Assembly: GCA_902470835.1 (NCBI GenBank)
Contig: CABRHR010000005.1
Span: forward strand, 1 to 49,180
From: an uncultured Collinsella sp.
Lineage (GTDB): Bacteria; Actinomycetota; Coriobacteriia; Coriobacteriales; Coriobacteriaceae
Direction of reading: 5' to 3'
DNA length: 49,180 nucleotides
Part shown: in pieces, positions 23,895 through 32,588 of the stretch
Numbering within the stretch: the first letter of the stretch is position 1
Layout: each line of letters begins with the position of its first letter
The notes under the pieces: model-generated
The model's input: the letters and a program-made list of their open reading frames with translations, nothing else
The model's database searches: none
What the model was told of the DNA's origin: nothing
Position numbers and translations under genes: made by a program

Positions 23895-24041
23895 TTGTTC
23901 AAAGCGGTAAAACCCGTGGTACAGGTCGCTTTGTTGATCGTCGGAATTGCCATGGTGTGCTTTGGCGTTATGCGTGGCGAGGCGGATGCCGTGCTGGCCA
24001 AAGCGATTAGGCTGTGCTTGGAGTGTATCGGAATTGGATAA
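23895..24041 (+). CDS. CD1871A-like small CXXC membrane protein
   Basis: A 48-residue membrane peptide. One hydrophobic helix (VALLIVGIAMVCFGVMRGEA) and an end AIRLCLECIGIG with Cys41 and Cys44. This matches the CD1871A family of tiny CXXC proteins that usually sit beside polytopic ferredoxins. Start is TTG at 23895, eight bases after AAAGGAG. Its stop overlaps the start of the next gene, so the two are coupled. Confidence 0.8.
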   Translation: MFKAVKPVVQVALLIVGIAMVCFGVMRGEADAVLAKAIRLCLECIGIG

Positions 24042-24936
24042 AAGAGAAAACACTGCGTCGCATGTTTTGGCTCGATTTCGCGGATTCATTCAGGCGGCGG
24101 CGACGCTCGTCACCAACATTCACCTGCCAAACTTTGCCAAAGGCGGCATCTATCAGGGCGCGGGAAAAACAGTCTGCGTACCTGGACTTAATTGCTATTC
24201 GTGCCCCGCGGCATCGGGTGCGTGCCCCATCGGGTCGTTCCAGTCGGTGGTAGGTTCATCCAAGTTCAACTTTTCTTACTACGTCACCGGTACGCTCATT
24301 TTGCTCGGCGTGCTGCTGGGACGCTTTGTATGCGGCTTTCTGTGCCCGTTTGGCTGGCTGCAGGAGCTGCTTCACAAGATTCCCGGCAAAAAGCTTTCGA
24401 CAAAAAGGCTCAGGGCGCTTACGTATATCAAATACTTCGTGCTGCTGTTTGCCGTGGTAGTGCTGCCTGCGCTGGTGGTTAACGACGTGGGGATGGGAGA
24501 TCCGTTCTTTTGCAAGTACATCTGTCCCCAGGGTGTGCTCGAGGGCGCCATTCCGCTGGCGGCTGCCAATGCCGGCATTCGATCTGCGTTGGGACAGCTT
24601 TTTACTTGGAAACTTGTCGTTCTCATTGCCGTGGTAGTGCTGAGCGTTTTGTTCTATCGTCCCTTTTGCAAATGGATTTGCCCGCTCGGTGCATTCTATG
24701 CGCTTATGAATAGGGTGTCCTTGTTGGGGATTCAGGTTGACGCGTGCAAATGCGTCTCGTGCGGTAAGTGTTCAAAGGTTTGTCAGATGGACGTTGATGT
24801 GGTCCGCGCGCCCAATCATGCCGAATGTATCCGGTGCGGAAAGTGCATCGGGGCCTGTCCTGTCGATGCCATCAGCTATCGCTATGGCCTGGATGTGTCG
24901 GCGGAAAAGCTTCCCTTGACCGCCGATAAAAAGTAA
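24034..24936 (+). CDS. Polytopic membrane 4Fe-4S ferredoxin (NapH-like)
   Basis: A 300-residue membrane iron-sulfur protein. Membrane helices alternate with CP motifs (GFLCPFGWLQE, CKYICPQGVLEG, CKWICPLGAFYAL), and the C-terminus holds two ferredoxin clusters (CVSCGKCSKVC and CIRCGKCIGACPVDA). An N-terminal YSCPAASGACPIGSF block is also present. Such proteins pass electrons across the membrane. Start TTG 24034 overlaps the preceding stop and has GGAG ten bases upstream; no ATG is in the right place. Likely partner is the thioredoxin-like lipoprotein downstream, giving a route for reducing power to the outside. Confidence 0.85.
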   Translation: MDKRENTASHVLARFRGFIQAAATLVTNIHLPNFAKGGIYQGAGKTVCVPGLNCYSCPAASGACPIGSFQSVVGSSKFNFSYYVTGTLILLGVLLGRFVCGFLCPFGWLQELLHKIPGKKLSTKRLRALTYIKYFVLLFAVVVLPALVVNDVGMGDPFFCKYICPQGVLEGAIPLAAANAGIRSALGQLFTWKLVVLIAVVVLSVLFYRPFCKWICPLGAFYALMNRVSLLGIQVDACKCVSCGKCSKVCQMDVDVVRAPNHAECIRCGKCIGACPVDAISYRYGLDVSAEKLPLTADKK

Positions 24937-24965
24937 ACAAGCTTCGACAAAACGGAGGAATGACC

Positions 24966-25937
24966 ATGAAGCTTTCTAAGATTGCGGCCCTGTTTATGGT
25001 GCCGGTATTGGCCTTGTGCCTTGTGGCATGTTCGGCGCCCGGTGGCAATGCGAGCGAATCTGCGAGCTCCGATCCTAAGATCGCAGAACTCACTGCGCAG
25101 AAGCCGGCCAATGCCGACGAGGCCGCCGAGCTGTATGCGAAGCTCATGCAGAAGGAGAACGAGATCTTTTCGAGTGATAACGCGCTGTGGGAAAAGGTAT
25201 TCAATGCGGCAAATAAAGACTCGGCAATGATTGAGGACGGCAGCAATTACGGCGATTTCCTGCTCAAGACCATCGACGGCGCCAAGGATGAGTTCACGGC
25301 GGATGAGCTTAAGACGCTCAAGGCCGGTGCACAGCAGATCAAGGAGATCGAGGACAAGCTCGAGAGCCTGGAGAAGGAGTTCCCCGGCTGTGGAAGCACG
25401 CCGAGCGCAGACGAGAGCGTCGACGCTTCGGCCGCTGGCATGACGGCTGGTGCCAATGCTTCGAGCGAGACGACGAAGTTCCCCAGCTTTACGGGCAAGG
25501 ACCTGGATGGCAACGACGTGAGCAGCGACGAGCTGTTCTCTAAGAACAAAGTCACCGTCATGAACTTCTGGTTCACCACGTGCAAGCCGTGCGTGGGCGA
25601 GCTGGGCGATCTTGAGAAACTGAATCAGGAGCTTGCCGAGAAGGGCGGCCAGGTCGTGGGCGTCAATTCCTTTACGCTCGATGGCAACAAGGGCGAGATT
25701 GCAGATGCCAAGGACGTGCTGAGCAAGAAGGGCGTGACATATAAGAACATCTGGTTCAAGTCGGATAGCGAGGCCGGTAAGTTTACGTCAAATTTGTTCT
25801 CGTTCCCGACAACGTATGTCATCGATCAGAATGGCAACATCGTAGGGGAGCCCATCGTGGGAGCCATCAGCTCCGCCGAGCAGCGCGCAGCACTCAACAA
25901 ACTTATCGACCAGGCGATTGCGAATAGCGAGCAGTAA
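24966..25937 (+). CDS. TlpA-like thioredoxin-fold lipoprotein
   Basis: A 323-residue lipoprotein: signal peptide with lipobox LVAC, a helical linker domain of about 100 residues, then a redoxin domain (FPSFTGKDLDGNDVSS, VTVMNFWFTTCKPCVGEL with Cys206/Cys209, FPTTYVIDQNGNIVGEP). It acts outside the membrane as a thiol-disulfide reductase, probably fed by the membrane ferredoxin. The GGAGG spacing favours ATG 24966 over 24960. The terminator at 26018 ends the unit. The helical domain between lipobox and redoxin is longer than in plain TlpA. Confidence 0.88.
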   Translation: MKLSKIAALFMVPVLALCLVACSAPGGNASESASSDPKIAELTAQKPANADEAAELYAKLMQKENEIFSSDNALWEKVFNAANKDSAMIEDGSNYGDFLLKTIDGAKDEFTADELKTLKAGAQQIKEIEDKLESLEKEFPGCGSTPSADESVDASAAGMTAGANASSETTKFPSFTGKDLDGNDVSSDELFSKNKVTVMNFWFTTCKPCVGELGDLEKLNQELAEKGGQVVGVNSFTLDGNKGEIADAKDVLSKKGVTYKNIWFKSDSEAGKFTSNLFSFPTTYVIDQNGNIVGEPIVGAISSAEQRAALNKLIDQAIANSEQ

Positions 25938-26017
25938 AAAACACGTAAAGCATCGCGAGGATCGTGTGTCGCTGTGCGGAGTAGTCCGCTGCCTTTCAAG
26001 ATAAGCTCCACCATATA

Positions 26018-26044
26018 GAGGCCCCACTTGGGGCCTCTTTTTTT
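26018..26044 (+). terminator. Terminator of the redox operon
   Basis: GAGGCCCC, loop ACTT, GGGGCCTC, followed by seven or more Ts. The IS200 element begins about 40 bases beyond it. Confidence 0.9.
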
Positions 26045-26079
26045 CAAGACTTTAGTCTGCTGGCCGCGCAGCGGCCAGC

Positions 26080-26786
26080 TTTAAACCACCCGCTACGCGG
26101 GTGGAGACAAACGGCTTTACAAAGCCACCCCTCCGACCGATATTGACGATTGTTCAGGCCGTCAAGAATTCGAGTCGAAGGGGTGGTCGCCATGGCCCAG
26201 AAGGCCTACAGCCTTTCCCACACGAAGTGGATGTGCAAGTACCACATCGTGTTCACGCCGAAGTATAGGCGCAAAGTGATCTACAACCAAATCAGGAGCG
26301 ACATAGGGGAGATCCTCAGGAAGCTGTGCGAGTACAAGGGGATCGAGATAATCGAGGGGCACCTGATGCCAGACCACGTGCACGTGCTGCTGGCGATCCC
26401 GCCGAAGTACAGCGTCGCGAGCGTCATGGGCTACCTGAAGGGGAAGAGCTCGCTGATGATATTCGACAGGCACGCCAACCTCAAGTACAAGTTCGGCAAC
26501 AGGAAGTTCTGGGCGGAGGGCTACTACGTGTCCACCGTCGGCCTGAACGAGGCGACGATCGCCAAGTACATCAGGGAGCAGGAGTCCCACGACATCGCGC
26601 TGGACAAGCTGAGCGTGAAGGAGTACGAGGATCCCTTCAAGAGGAGGTGATCCTGCCGGTTCGACCGGCGCGCCACGGGTCAAGATGCGCTAGGCCTGGA
26701 CGAAGTCCGGGCCCGCGCCTTTAGACGCGAGCCCGGGGCCCGTGGGTTATACCCTAAGAGCAAACCACCCTTTTTAAGGGTGGTTC
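26080..26786 (+). mobile_element. IS200-type insertion sequence, tnpA only
   Basis: A compact element with one HUH transposase gene and no tnpB. The left end carries hairpin CCACCCGC-TAC-GCGGGTGG (26086-26104), preceded by CTGGCCGC-GCA-GCGGCCAG (26060-26078). The right end carries AACCACCC-TTTTTAA-GGGTGGTT (26763-26785). Both ends share AAACCACCC, as expected for subterminal palindromes recognised by TnpA. Exact cleavage sites are not fixed. The 110 bases after tnpA are strongly structured. Confidence 0.8.
26192..26650 (+). CDS. tnpA: IS200/IS605-family transposase TnpA
   Basis: A 152-residue HUH Y1 transposase, full length. It has KYHIVFTPKYRRKVIY, the metal-binding LMPDHVHVLLAIPP (His62/His64) and the catalytic Tyr126 in IAKYIREQE. 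It moves single-stranded DNA by a peel-and-paste route at the lagging strand. No frameshift is seen, so it may be active. Start 26192 follows GGGGTGG. No tnpB neighbour. Confidence 0.93.
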   Translation: MAQKAYSLSHTKWMCKYHIVFTPKYRRKVIYNQIRSDIGEILRKLCEYKGIEIIEGHLMPDHVHVLLAIPPKYSVASVMGYLKGKSSLMIFDRHANLKYKFGNRKFWAEGYYVSTVGLNEATIAKYIREQESHDIALDKLSVKEYEDPFKRR

Positions 26787-26937
26787 TGATTGGGCGCCGT
26801 CCCGTTCGTTTTTTGGCGCGGTTCCCTACATTCCTCACTGGTGTCGGTGAAAAATGGGGATAGAGTAGGACAAACGCGTCGAATACGAACGGCGGGGGAG
26901 AGCGGGCAGGGTGCCTGCGCAGGAGAGGTTGCCGTCC

Positions 26938-29900
26938 ATGTTGGAGCTCAAAGGTATTTGCAAAAGGTACGTTACGCAGTCGTTTACGCAGGTAGCGCTC
27001 GACAACGTAAGCCTGTCTTTTCGCGATAACGAGTTCGTGGCCGTTCTGGGCCCCTCGGGCTCGGGCAAAACTACGATGCTCAATGTTATCGGCGGGCTCG
27101 ACCACTTTGACTCGGGCGACCTGCTGATCGACGGTATTTCGACCAAGGATTTTCACGATCGCGATTGGGATGCCTATCGCAACAACCGCATCGGCTTTGT
27201 TTTCCAAAGCTATAACCTCATTCCGCATCAGACCATTTTGGAAAACGTGGAGTTGGCGCTTACGCTCACGGGTGTGGGCCATGCCGAGCGCCGCCAGCGT
27301 GCACGCAAGGCGCTCGAGGCAGTTGGTCTAGGCGAGCACGTTAACAAACGCCCGAGCCAGCTTTCCGGCGGACAGATGCAGCGCGTGGCCATTGCCCGCG
27401 CCCTGATTAACGATCCCGAGATTGTGCTGGCCGACGAGCCGACCGGCGCCCTGGACTCAATGACATCTGTACAGGTCATGGACTTGCTCAAGGATGTTGC
27501 ACGCGACCGCCTGGTCATCATGGTCACGCACAATCCCGAGCTGGCGTACCAGTACGCCACGCGCATCGTTAACCTGGCGGACGGCAAGATCACCGACGAT
27601 TCCGATCCTTTCGATATCGCTGGCGCCACGCGTCGCGAGGCAAAGCCTACGCGCAAAACCTCGATGAGCTTTGTGACGGCGCTGGGGCTTTCTGCCCGAA
27701 ACCTTATGACCAAAAAGGGCCGTACGGCCATGACGGCCTTTGCGGGCTCGATTGGCATTATCGGTATCGCGGCGATTCTGGCGCTGTCCAATGGCGTAAA
27801 CGGCTACATCAAAAAGGTCGAGGAGGATACGCTCTCGAGCTACCCGCTTACCATTTCCAAGCAGGACTACGACCTGTCGTCCATGATGGGCGGACAGGGG
27901 GCTGCGGATGATGGCTCGTCTGAAAGCGTGGATTCGTCTGACGACAGTGTCGGCGGCAAGGCTCAGGGAACCGATAAGATTCCCGTGGTCACGGCCGTAA
28001 AGGATATGTTTGCGAGCGTTAAGTCCAACGACATGACGAGCTTTAAGGCATGGCTCGATGCCGGTGGCGACGGCATCGATAAAGAGGTCAACGCCATTCA
28101 GTACGGCTACGGTGTATCGCCGGTTGTCTATCGTGCGGGTAAGGGCGACAAGAAGCCCGTTCGGCTTGTTCCCAACGCCATGACCGAGGCCATGAGCGGA
28201 GGCGCGAGCTCGGCGGCAACGGTGAGCATGGAATCCATGGGAACCTCGGTCTTTAACGAGATGATTGACGACCAGAGCCTGCTCGACAGCCAGTACGATG
28301 TCGTCGCCGGTCATTGGCCCACGTCTGCCAACGAAGCCGTGATGGTGCTTTCGAGCCGCGGCACGGTGGGCGACTATACGCTCTATAGCATCGGTGCGCT
28401 GGATATCGATGAGCTCAACGATCTGGTAAACAGCGCTATGACGGCTGACGGTGGGGTCGAAACGCCCGAGACCGGCACCGACTTTACCTACGACGATGCG
28501 CTGTCCACGACGTTTAAGGTGTTGTCGTCGGCCGATGCCTATCGCAAAAACGAAGAGACCGGCATGTGGACTGACATGTCTGGCGACGCCGACTTTATGG
28601 CAGCCAAGGTTGCCGACGGTATCGATGTGCACATTGTGGGCGTGGTGCGACCCAACGAGACGGCCAACGCGAGCGCGTTGTCCCCGGGCATTGCCTATAC
28701 GCATGCGCTGACTCGCCAGCTTATGGAGCGCGCTGCCGATTCGCAGATTGTGCAGGAGCAACTCGCCCACCCCGAGACGGATGTCTTTGCGGGCAAAACC
28801 TTCGACGAACTGCAAGGCGAGGCCAAACAAGGCGTGGATCTGAGCAGCATGTTCAGCGTGGACGAGGCGGCGCTCAAGAGCGCATTCTCGTTTGATGCGT
28901 CTGCACTTTCGGGTGCGGCCGGCGGTATGGACCTTTCTGGTATCGACTTATCCGGGTTGGACATTGACCTCTCGGACGTTGGCAAGGACATCGACTTCAG
29001 CGACATCATGGCAAAAGCACCGGCTCCAGATTTCTCGGGCATCTTTGACGGTCTGGAGCTCACGCCCGAGCAAATGCAGCAGGTGGGAATACTTGCCAAC
29101 CAACTGTTTGAGGGCTTTTTGCAGTCTGATCAGTTTAAGGCGCTGTCGCCCGAAGATCTTAAAGACGCGTCAAAGCTCGCTGCCGCATTCTCGACGTATC
29201 TTGAGAATGATGCCGCAGCCCAGCAATGCCTGGCTCAATTGAAGGCGCTCGGCGGCGATGCCCTGGCCGAGCGCCTGCAACAGGCGATGACCGACTATGT
29301 GCAAAAGCAGCTGGCTCCGTATCTGCAGCAGGCTATGGATCAGGTGATGAAGGTAATCAGCGAGCAGATAGCGTCGACGGTATCGTCCCAGCTCAAGGCG
29401 GGCACAGCGGGGCTTATGGACCAGATGGCGACGCAGATGTCTTCGAGTTTTGCCAACCTGGCGAGCGCCATGCACGTGGATGCGAGCGCCTTTGCTCGCG
29501 CCATCCATTTCAACATGGACGCCGAGGACCTGAGCTCGCTCATGATGAGCTATGCCAAGGCTTCAAAGCTCACCTACGACAACAATCTGACCACGTTGGG
29601 TTATGCGGACGAGGCGGACCCCATCTCGGTCAAGATTTTCCCGCGCGACTTTGAGGCCAAGGAGCGCGTACTCGATCACATCGATGCGTACAACAAGCAG
29701 GTCAAAGCCGCTGGCCACGATGATCGGGCAATTTCGTACACCGACTACATGGGCATCATCATGGGTTCGGTGACCGACATCGTGAACACCATCAGCTTGG
29801 TGCTCATCGCATTCGTGAGTATCAGCCTGGTGGTGAGCTCCATCATGATCGGCATCATCACGTACATCAGCGTGCTGGAGCGCAAAAAGGAGATTGGCAT

Positions 29901-30192
29901 TCTGCGTGCGATTGGCGCGTCGAAGCGTAACGTGGCAAACGTGTTCAACGCCGAGACCTTTATCGAGGGCCTCATTGCCGGCGTCTTTGCTGTTGTCGTC
30001 GTGGTGGCCGTGAGCTTCCCGGTCAATGCTTGGGCGCTTGCGGCCAAACAGGTCCCCAACCTGATGAGCCTGCCCGTGCAGGATGCGCTGGTGCTCATCG
30101 CGATTTCGGTGCTGCTAACGGTCGTCGCCGGTTTGCTACCGGCCCGCAGTGCATCCAAAAAAGATCCCGTAGAGGCCCTGCGCTCCGAATAA
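26938..30192 (+). CDS. MacB-like ABC transporter with giant extracellular domain
   Basis: A 1084-residue fusion of ATPase and permease. Walker A GPSGSGKTT at 38-46, signature LSGGQMQR at 142-149, Walker B IVLADE at 162-167. A first membrane helix lies near 262-288, then about 640 outside residues, then three membrane helices of the FtsX/MacB type from about 940 (TDIVNTISLVLIAFVSISL, and ISVLERKKEIGILRAIGASK). The outside domain has two low-complexity Asp/Ser/Gly stretches (SGIDLSGLDIDLSDVG) and long helices with Gln/Ala. Type VII ABC proteins use the outside domain to move lipids or peptides by mechanotransmission; here it is several times larger than in MacB. No separate permease or membrane-fusion gene is adjacent. 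The cargo is unknown. Confidence 0.85.
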   Translation: MLELKGICKRYVTQSFTQVALDNVSLSFRDNEFVAVLGPSGSGKTTMLNVIGGLDHFDSGDLLIDGISTKDFHDRDWDAYRNNRIGFVFQSYNLIPHQTILENVELALTLTGVGHAERRQRARKALEAVGLGEHVNKRPSQLSGGQMQRVAIARALINDPEIVLADEPTGALDSMTSVQVMDLLKDVARDRLVIMVTHNPELAYQYATRIVNLADGKITDDSDPFDIAGATRREAKPTRKTSMSFVTALGLSARNLMTKKGRTAMTAFAGSIGIIGIAAILALSNGVNGYIKKVEEDTLSSYPLTISKQDYDLSSMMGGQGAADDGSSESVDSSDDSVGGKAQGTDKIPVVTAVKDMFASVKSNDMTSFKAWLDAGGDGIDKEVNAIQYGYGVSPVVYRAGKGDKKPVRLVPNAMTEAMSGGASSAATVSMESMGTSVFNEMIDDQSLLDSQYDVVAGHWPTSANEAVMVLSSRGTVGDYTLYSIGALDIDELNDLVNSAMTADGGVETPETGTDFTYDDALSTTFKVLSSADAYRKNEETGMWTDMSGDADFMAAKVADGIDVHIVGVVRPNETANASALSPGIAYTHALTRQLMERAADSQIVQEQLAHPETDVFAGKTFDELQGEAKQGVDLSSMFSVDEAALKSAFSFDASALSGAAGGMDLSGIDLSGLDIDLSDVGKDIDFSDIMAKAPAPDFSGIFDGLELTPEQMQQVGILANQLFEGFLQSDQFKALSPEDLKDASKLAAAFSTYLENDAAAQQCLAQLKALGGDALAERLQQAMTDYVQKQLAPYLQQAMDQVMKVISEQIASTVSSQLKAGTAGLMDQMATQMSSSFANLASAMHVDASAFARAIHFNMDAEDLSSLMMSYAKASKLTYDNNLTTLGYADEADPISVKIFPRDFEAKERVLDHIDAYNKQVKAAGHDDRAISYTDYMGIIMGSVTDIVNTISLVLIAFVSISLVVSSIMIGIITYISVLERKKEIGILRAIGASKRNVANVFNAETFIEGLIAGVFAVVVVVAVSFPVNAWALAAKQVPNLMSLPVQDALVLIAISVLLTVVAGLLPARSASKKDPVEALRSE

Positions 30193-30223
30193 TGTGACAA
30201 AGGGACAGTCCCTTTGTCGCATT
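30191..30223. repeat. GTGACAAAGGGAC palindrome, copy A
   Basis: A 16-base arm (30191-30206) pairs with 30208-30223 almost perfectly. The element begins inside the ABC transporter stop codon. Related copies are at 36376-36408 and 36691-36720, so this is a dispersed family. No U-run follows. Confidence 0.75.
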
Positions 30224-30249
30224 GAGACCCTTGCGAAATCGGGGTCTAA

Positions 30250-30336
30250 TTACCGTTCGGCAGGTTAAGAACTCCCTCTCCCCGCTTAATGCTTGACGAA
30301 GAGTCCTATGGTTTATATACCTATCGGTAGGCATAT
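30250..30336 (+). promoter_or_regulatory. Promoter and TetR operators of the first MFS gene
   Basis: TTGACG (30293-30298) and TATACC (30316-30321) are separated by 17 bases. The palindrome CCTATCGGTAGG (30320-30331) overlaps the -10 box, and a related site TACCGTTCGGCAGG lies at 30250-30263. Both resemble the palindrome upstream of the deiminase gene (CTACCGAACGGTAG), so one regulator, the TetR protein encoded nearby, probably controls both. Confidence 0.75.
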
Positions 30337-30367
30337 AGGATGTATTGCCGATAGAAATGGAGCAACT

Positions 30368-31648
30368 ATGACTCTCACCACACCAGCCAAAAAAGATTGT
30401 CTCCGTGAAAGCGGCGCATTTGCTTGGGTCGTCGTTATTGCGCTCGGCTTAATGTCCGCCGGAACAACTGGCACATATAGCATTATTGCCGGCTCATTTG
30501 TTGCTCCAGTATGTGAAGATCTGGGCTTTGATTACACTTCTTTTTCTTTCTATTTCACCGCGATTCTTCTTGGCCTTGCGCTTGGGCTTCCGCTTTTGAG
30601 TCGCTTCATTCCAAAAGTAATCGGCAAACCATGGCATATTTGCATTGAACTCGTCCTTATTGCTGCCGGCGCCGCAATGGCGTTCTACACCGAGGTCTGG
30701 ATGTTCACCGTCTCCGCCGCAGTGATCGGCATTTGCTTTTCGTTTACAACGGGCGTCTGCATGTCCGATGTCATTGACCAATGGTTCAGCAAATCGTCCG
30801 GTCTTGCCATCGGCCTCGCTTGGGGCGTTAATTCTCTCTGCACGCTGTTATTGAGTCCTGTCGTTACGCTGGTCATCGAGCAGCAAGGCTGGCGTACGGG
30901 ATACATCGTGCTTGCGGCCGTTTCTGCAGCTATGATTTTGCCTGCAAGCGCATTTATCATTCGCCTTAACCCCTCTGATCGCAACATGCTTCCGTACGGA
31001 GAGACCGCCTCCGAAACCCATGAGAGCTGCAGCGCCGATGAGCAGGAAGATGTCCTTTCGGGCATGGCACTCCGCGATGCCGCGAAAACGCCGTCTTTTA
31101 TTCTCTGTGCCCTTTTGCTTTGCGTGGCGCAGCTCACCTGCTGCATGAACCAGCTGTTTCCAACCTATGCAAGCGAGGTCGGTTTCAATCCTATTGTAGG
31201 AAGCTTAATGGTCTCGGCAGCTTCACTCTCCGATATCTTCCTAAATCCCTTCGTGGGCAAAACATGCGACAAGCTTGGCGCTATTAAAGCAACGGTCGCA
31301 TGGACAGGTGTCAGCATTCTTTCATTCCTGCTTCTTATCATTGGCGGAAGCAATGAGACCGTTTCCATCATTGCAGCTGGTGTAAACGATGTCATGTTCG
31401 CCATCGTTGGAACCGCAATGCCGATGCTTCTCCTCTCGCTTTTTGGATCACGCGATTTTGGAAGGATCTATTCAATCGTTTGCTCAGCGGGCTATGTCGT
31501 CGGTGCTTTTGGAATGCCGGTCATGATGAAGGTTTACGGCATGGCAGGGTCATTCCAGGGAGTATTTATCTTCTGCATTGCCTGCAACCTTATGATTGCT
31601 GCGTTTGCTATCGTTTCCGGCTTTCTCAGTAAGGCTGCTGAAAAGTAA
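30368..31648 (+). CDS. MFS transporter, paralogue 1
   Basis: A 426-residue carrier with 12 predicted membrane helices. It opens with ALGLMSAGTTGTYSIIAGS and shares long identical blocks with the second MFS gene of this cluster (SDVIDQWF, QLTCCMNQLFPTYASEVGF, GSRDFGRI, VGAFGMPVMMKVY). The first-loop and TM patterns fit the oxalate/formate-antiporter-like MFS group. It could import the guanidino substrate or exchange it for the amine product. The promoter carries a TetR operator. Start 30368 follows GGAG by five bases. Confidence 0.85.
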   Translation: MTLTTPAKKDCLRESGAFAWVVVIALGLMSAGTTGTYSIIAGSFVAPVCEDLGFDYTSFSFYFTAILLGLALGLPLLSRFIPKVIGKPWHICIELVLIAAGAAMAFYTEVWMFTVSAAVIGICFSFTTGVCMSDVIDQWFSKSSGLAIGLAWGVNSLCTLLLSPVVTLVIEQQGWRTGYIVLAAVSAAMILPASAFIIRLNPSDRNMLPYGETASETHESCSADEQEDVLSGMALRDAAKTPSFILCALLLCVAQLTCCMNQLFPTYASEVGFNPIVGSLMVSAASLSDIFLNPFVGKTCDKLGAIKATVAWTGVSILSFLLLIIGGSNETVSIIAAGVNDVMFAIVGTAMPMLLLSLFGSRDFGRIYSIVCSAGYVVGAFGMPVMMKVYGMAGSFQGVFIFCIACNLMIAAFAIVSGFLSKAAEK

Positions 31649-31682
31649 TAAGCGCCGATTGCACCGGCATAGATTGCTACGC

Positions 31683-31726
31683 AACAGGGGTCGACTCCAA
31701 GCCAGACTGGAGTCGACCCCTGTTTT
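31683..31726. terminator. Bidirectional terminator between MFS 1 and tetR
   Basis: A perfect 17-bp stem (31683-31699 with 31708-31724) with an eight-base loop, followed by TTTTCGTTTT on the plus strand. It lies between convergent genes. Confidence 0.85.
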
Positions 31727-31785
31727 CGTTTTAAAGGTTGCCCGCAGGCACCGTGGGTGCCAACATACGTTTCAGCTTGGCTGGT

Positions 31786-32364
31786 CTATTTGAACATAAG
31801 CTCGACTATTCCCGCCCAAACCGCTTTTTCATCAATATCCTCACCTTGAGCGACCGTATTGCTCGCTCCCTCCAGAACGGTATAAAGAATTTGTACGTAG
31901 AGCATCACGTCGGCGCTATCGGAAAACGCGCCAATCTCTACACCATGAAGAAGGATGTCTTTAAGCGCATCCATGGTTCGTTTGGTCGCCGTCGCTTGAC
32001 GTTCCTGAACTGCAGGAATTCGATTTGCTTGGACGCTAACCTCGGCCAGCACGCGCCGGCGCTTTTCATCGCTTCGATAGCCACCTATAACTGAATTGCC
32101 GAGCTCGATAAGCGCGGCCTTGAACCCGTCCCTATCGACTATTAGCGAGTAGTCGCGCTGATAGTCGATGGTCGGAAACATGCTGTCCAAGAGCGTAGTG
32201 AAAATCTCCTCTTTAGAGGGAAAGTAGTAGTACACCGACGGCTTGGATATACCGACAAAGTCGCAAATCTTTCCGATAGACGCTTTGTCATAACCGACTT
32301 CTGCCACAAGATCGTACATTGCGTCCAATATTTTTTTTCTTGTGCTCACGCTGCATTTCTCCAT
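31786..32364 (-). CDS. TetR-family repressor of the deiminase/MFS cluster
   Basis: A 192-residue TetR protein. The N-terminal HTH is clear (TRKKILDAMYDLVAEVG, ASIGKICDFVGISKPSVYYY, FPSKEEIF). The helical ligand domain is variable as usual. It lies between MFS 1 and the deiminase operon. TetR repressors bind palindromes near their own genes, and three related palindromes are found here: before MFS 1, before the deiminase, and near its own start (32441-32461). The likely inducer is the substrate or product of the encoded enzymes. Confidence 0.88.
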   Translation of the reverse strand: MEKCSVSTRKKILDAMYDLVAEVGYDKASIGKICDFVGISKPSVYYYFPSKEEIFTTLLDSMFPTIDYQRDYSLIVDRDGFKAALIELGNSVIGGYRSDEKRRRVLAEVSVQANRIPAVQERQATATKRTMDALKDILLHGVEIGAFSDSADVMLYVQILYTVLEGASNTVAQGEDIDEKAVWAGIVELMFK

Positions 32365-32440
32365 TGTAAATCACTTCCGCACTACCAACATTATTAAGGA
32401 TGGCAACGGAACATCAATTCGTGTCCAAACATGACCACTA

Positions 32441-32513
32441 TATACGGTGAACGGTATGTATCAGTAGGCGAGCGGCAATTATTCAAAACTATCTACCGAA
32501 CGGTAGGTATAGT
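32441..32513. promoter_or_regulatory. TetR operators between tetR and the deiminase operon
   Basis: CTACCG-AA-CGGTAG at 32493-32506 is a perfect palindrome followed by the -10-like TATAGT (32508-32513). A weaker dyad ending GAACGGTATGTAT lies at 32449-32461, nearer tetR. The shared half GAACGGTA-GTAT links them to the MFS 1 operator. Confidence 0.75.
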
Positions 32514-32588
32514 AGTACTATAGCAGGTGAAACCCCGCTATTGTCGCGGCCGGACAGCATCGCGGGAAACCCGACGGAAGGACCAACC

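Noticed and set aside
26080..26786. TnpB or omega RNA system
   Set aside because: No tnpB gene follows tnpA; the structured right end alone does not support a guide RNA.
27457..28830. A 457-codon minus-strand frame
   Set aside because: Antisense to the ABC transporter gene, without ribosome site or recognisable motifs.
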